DNA from: an uncultured bacterium
GTDB lineage: Bacteria > Omnitrophota > Gorgyraeia > Gorgyraeales > Gorgyraeaceae
Direction of reading: 5' to 3'
Assembly: GCA_913009675.1 (NCBI GenBank)
Contig: CAJVXD010000056.1
Coordinates: 1-7,250, forward strand
DNA: 7,250 bases
Shown here in pieces: positions 7,212-7,250 of the stretch. Made by a program: the position numbers and the translations under genes. Under the pieces are notes generated by a model that was not told the origin of the DNA, did not search any database, and saw only the letters and a list, made by a program, of their open reading frames with translations. Each line of letters opens with the position of its first letter. The first letter of the stretch is position 1.

Positions 7212-7250
7212 TCTTCTATCAAACCTAAGGCTTCAATCATGATAAAATAT
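7208..7250 (-). CDS. C-terminal end of an upstream gene (partial)
   Basis: A minus-strand frame is open from the window edge and ends with TGA at 7210-7208, encoding the last residues YFIMIEALGLIEE. Its stop overlaps the ATG of the radical SAM gene in an ATGA arrangement, typical of co-translated neighbours. Only 13 codons are visible, so the product cannot be named. A chance open frame is possible, but the 4-base overlap and the tight packing of the region favour a real gene. Confidence 0.4.
   Translation of the reverse strand, partial: YFIMIEALGLIEE

Overview
The window reads entirely on the minus strand: every gene I can support runs from high to low coordinates, closely packed and with no transfer-associated elements. 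In transcription order they are: the tail of an unidentified gene (7250-7208), a cobalamin-binding-type radical SAM protein (7211-5772), the tRNA methylthiotransferase MtaB (5750-4470), a CvpA-family membrane protein (4453-3914), a divergent NIF3/DUF34 metal protein (3820-2861), DNA primase DnaG (2830-1064) and the primary sigma factor RpoD (1060-44, cut off). The longest gap between genes is 93 bases, so no long non-coding stretch needs explaining.

The first 43 bases are not biological. They match the Illumina TruSeq index/read-2 adapter, so position 1 is the end of an assembled contig. The adapter is read in frame into rpoD, giving a false C-terminus [12 protein letters not shown] after residue 339. 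The real gene is truncated after sigma region 2.2, and regions 2.3 to 4.2 are missing.

The core is a variant of the macromolecular synthesis operon (dnaG-rpoD). The usual leading rpsU gene is replaced by cvpA and a NIF3-like gene. A near-perfect housekeeping promoter (TTGACA, 17 bases, TATACT, with an extended -10 TG) lies inside the last codons of mtaB and points into cvpA-nif3-dnaG-rpoD. It probably makes this group independent of the radical SAM-mtaB group upstream. The dnaG-rpoD junction is 3 bases long and the rpoD ribosome binding site is formed by the last codons of dnaG, so translational coupling is likely.

The organism is a bacterium of moderate GC, judged by eye, with frequent AGG/AGA/ATA codons and Lys/Arg-rich proteins. 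The gene order and the divergent NIF3 and B12-radical SAM proteins suggest an uncultured lineage, for example Omnitrophota or a relative, recovered from a metagenome. This taxonomic guess is inference from style only. I found no CRISPR array, tRNA, rRNA, insertion sequence or defence system, and no convincing undescribed system. The points worth a second look are the adapter chimera, the embedded promoter, the altered operon and an atypical metal-ligand set in the NIF3 protein.
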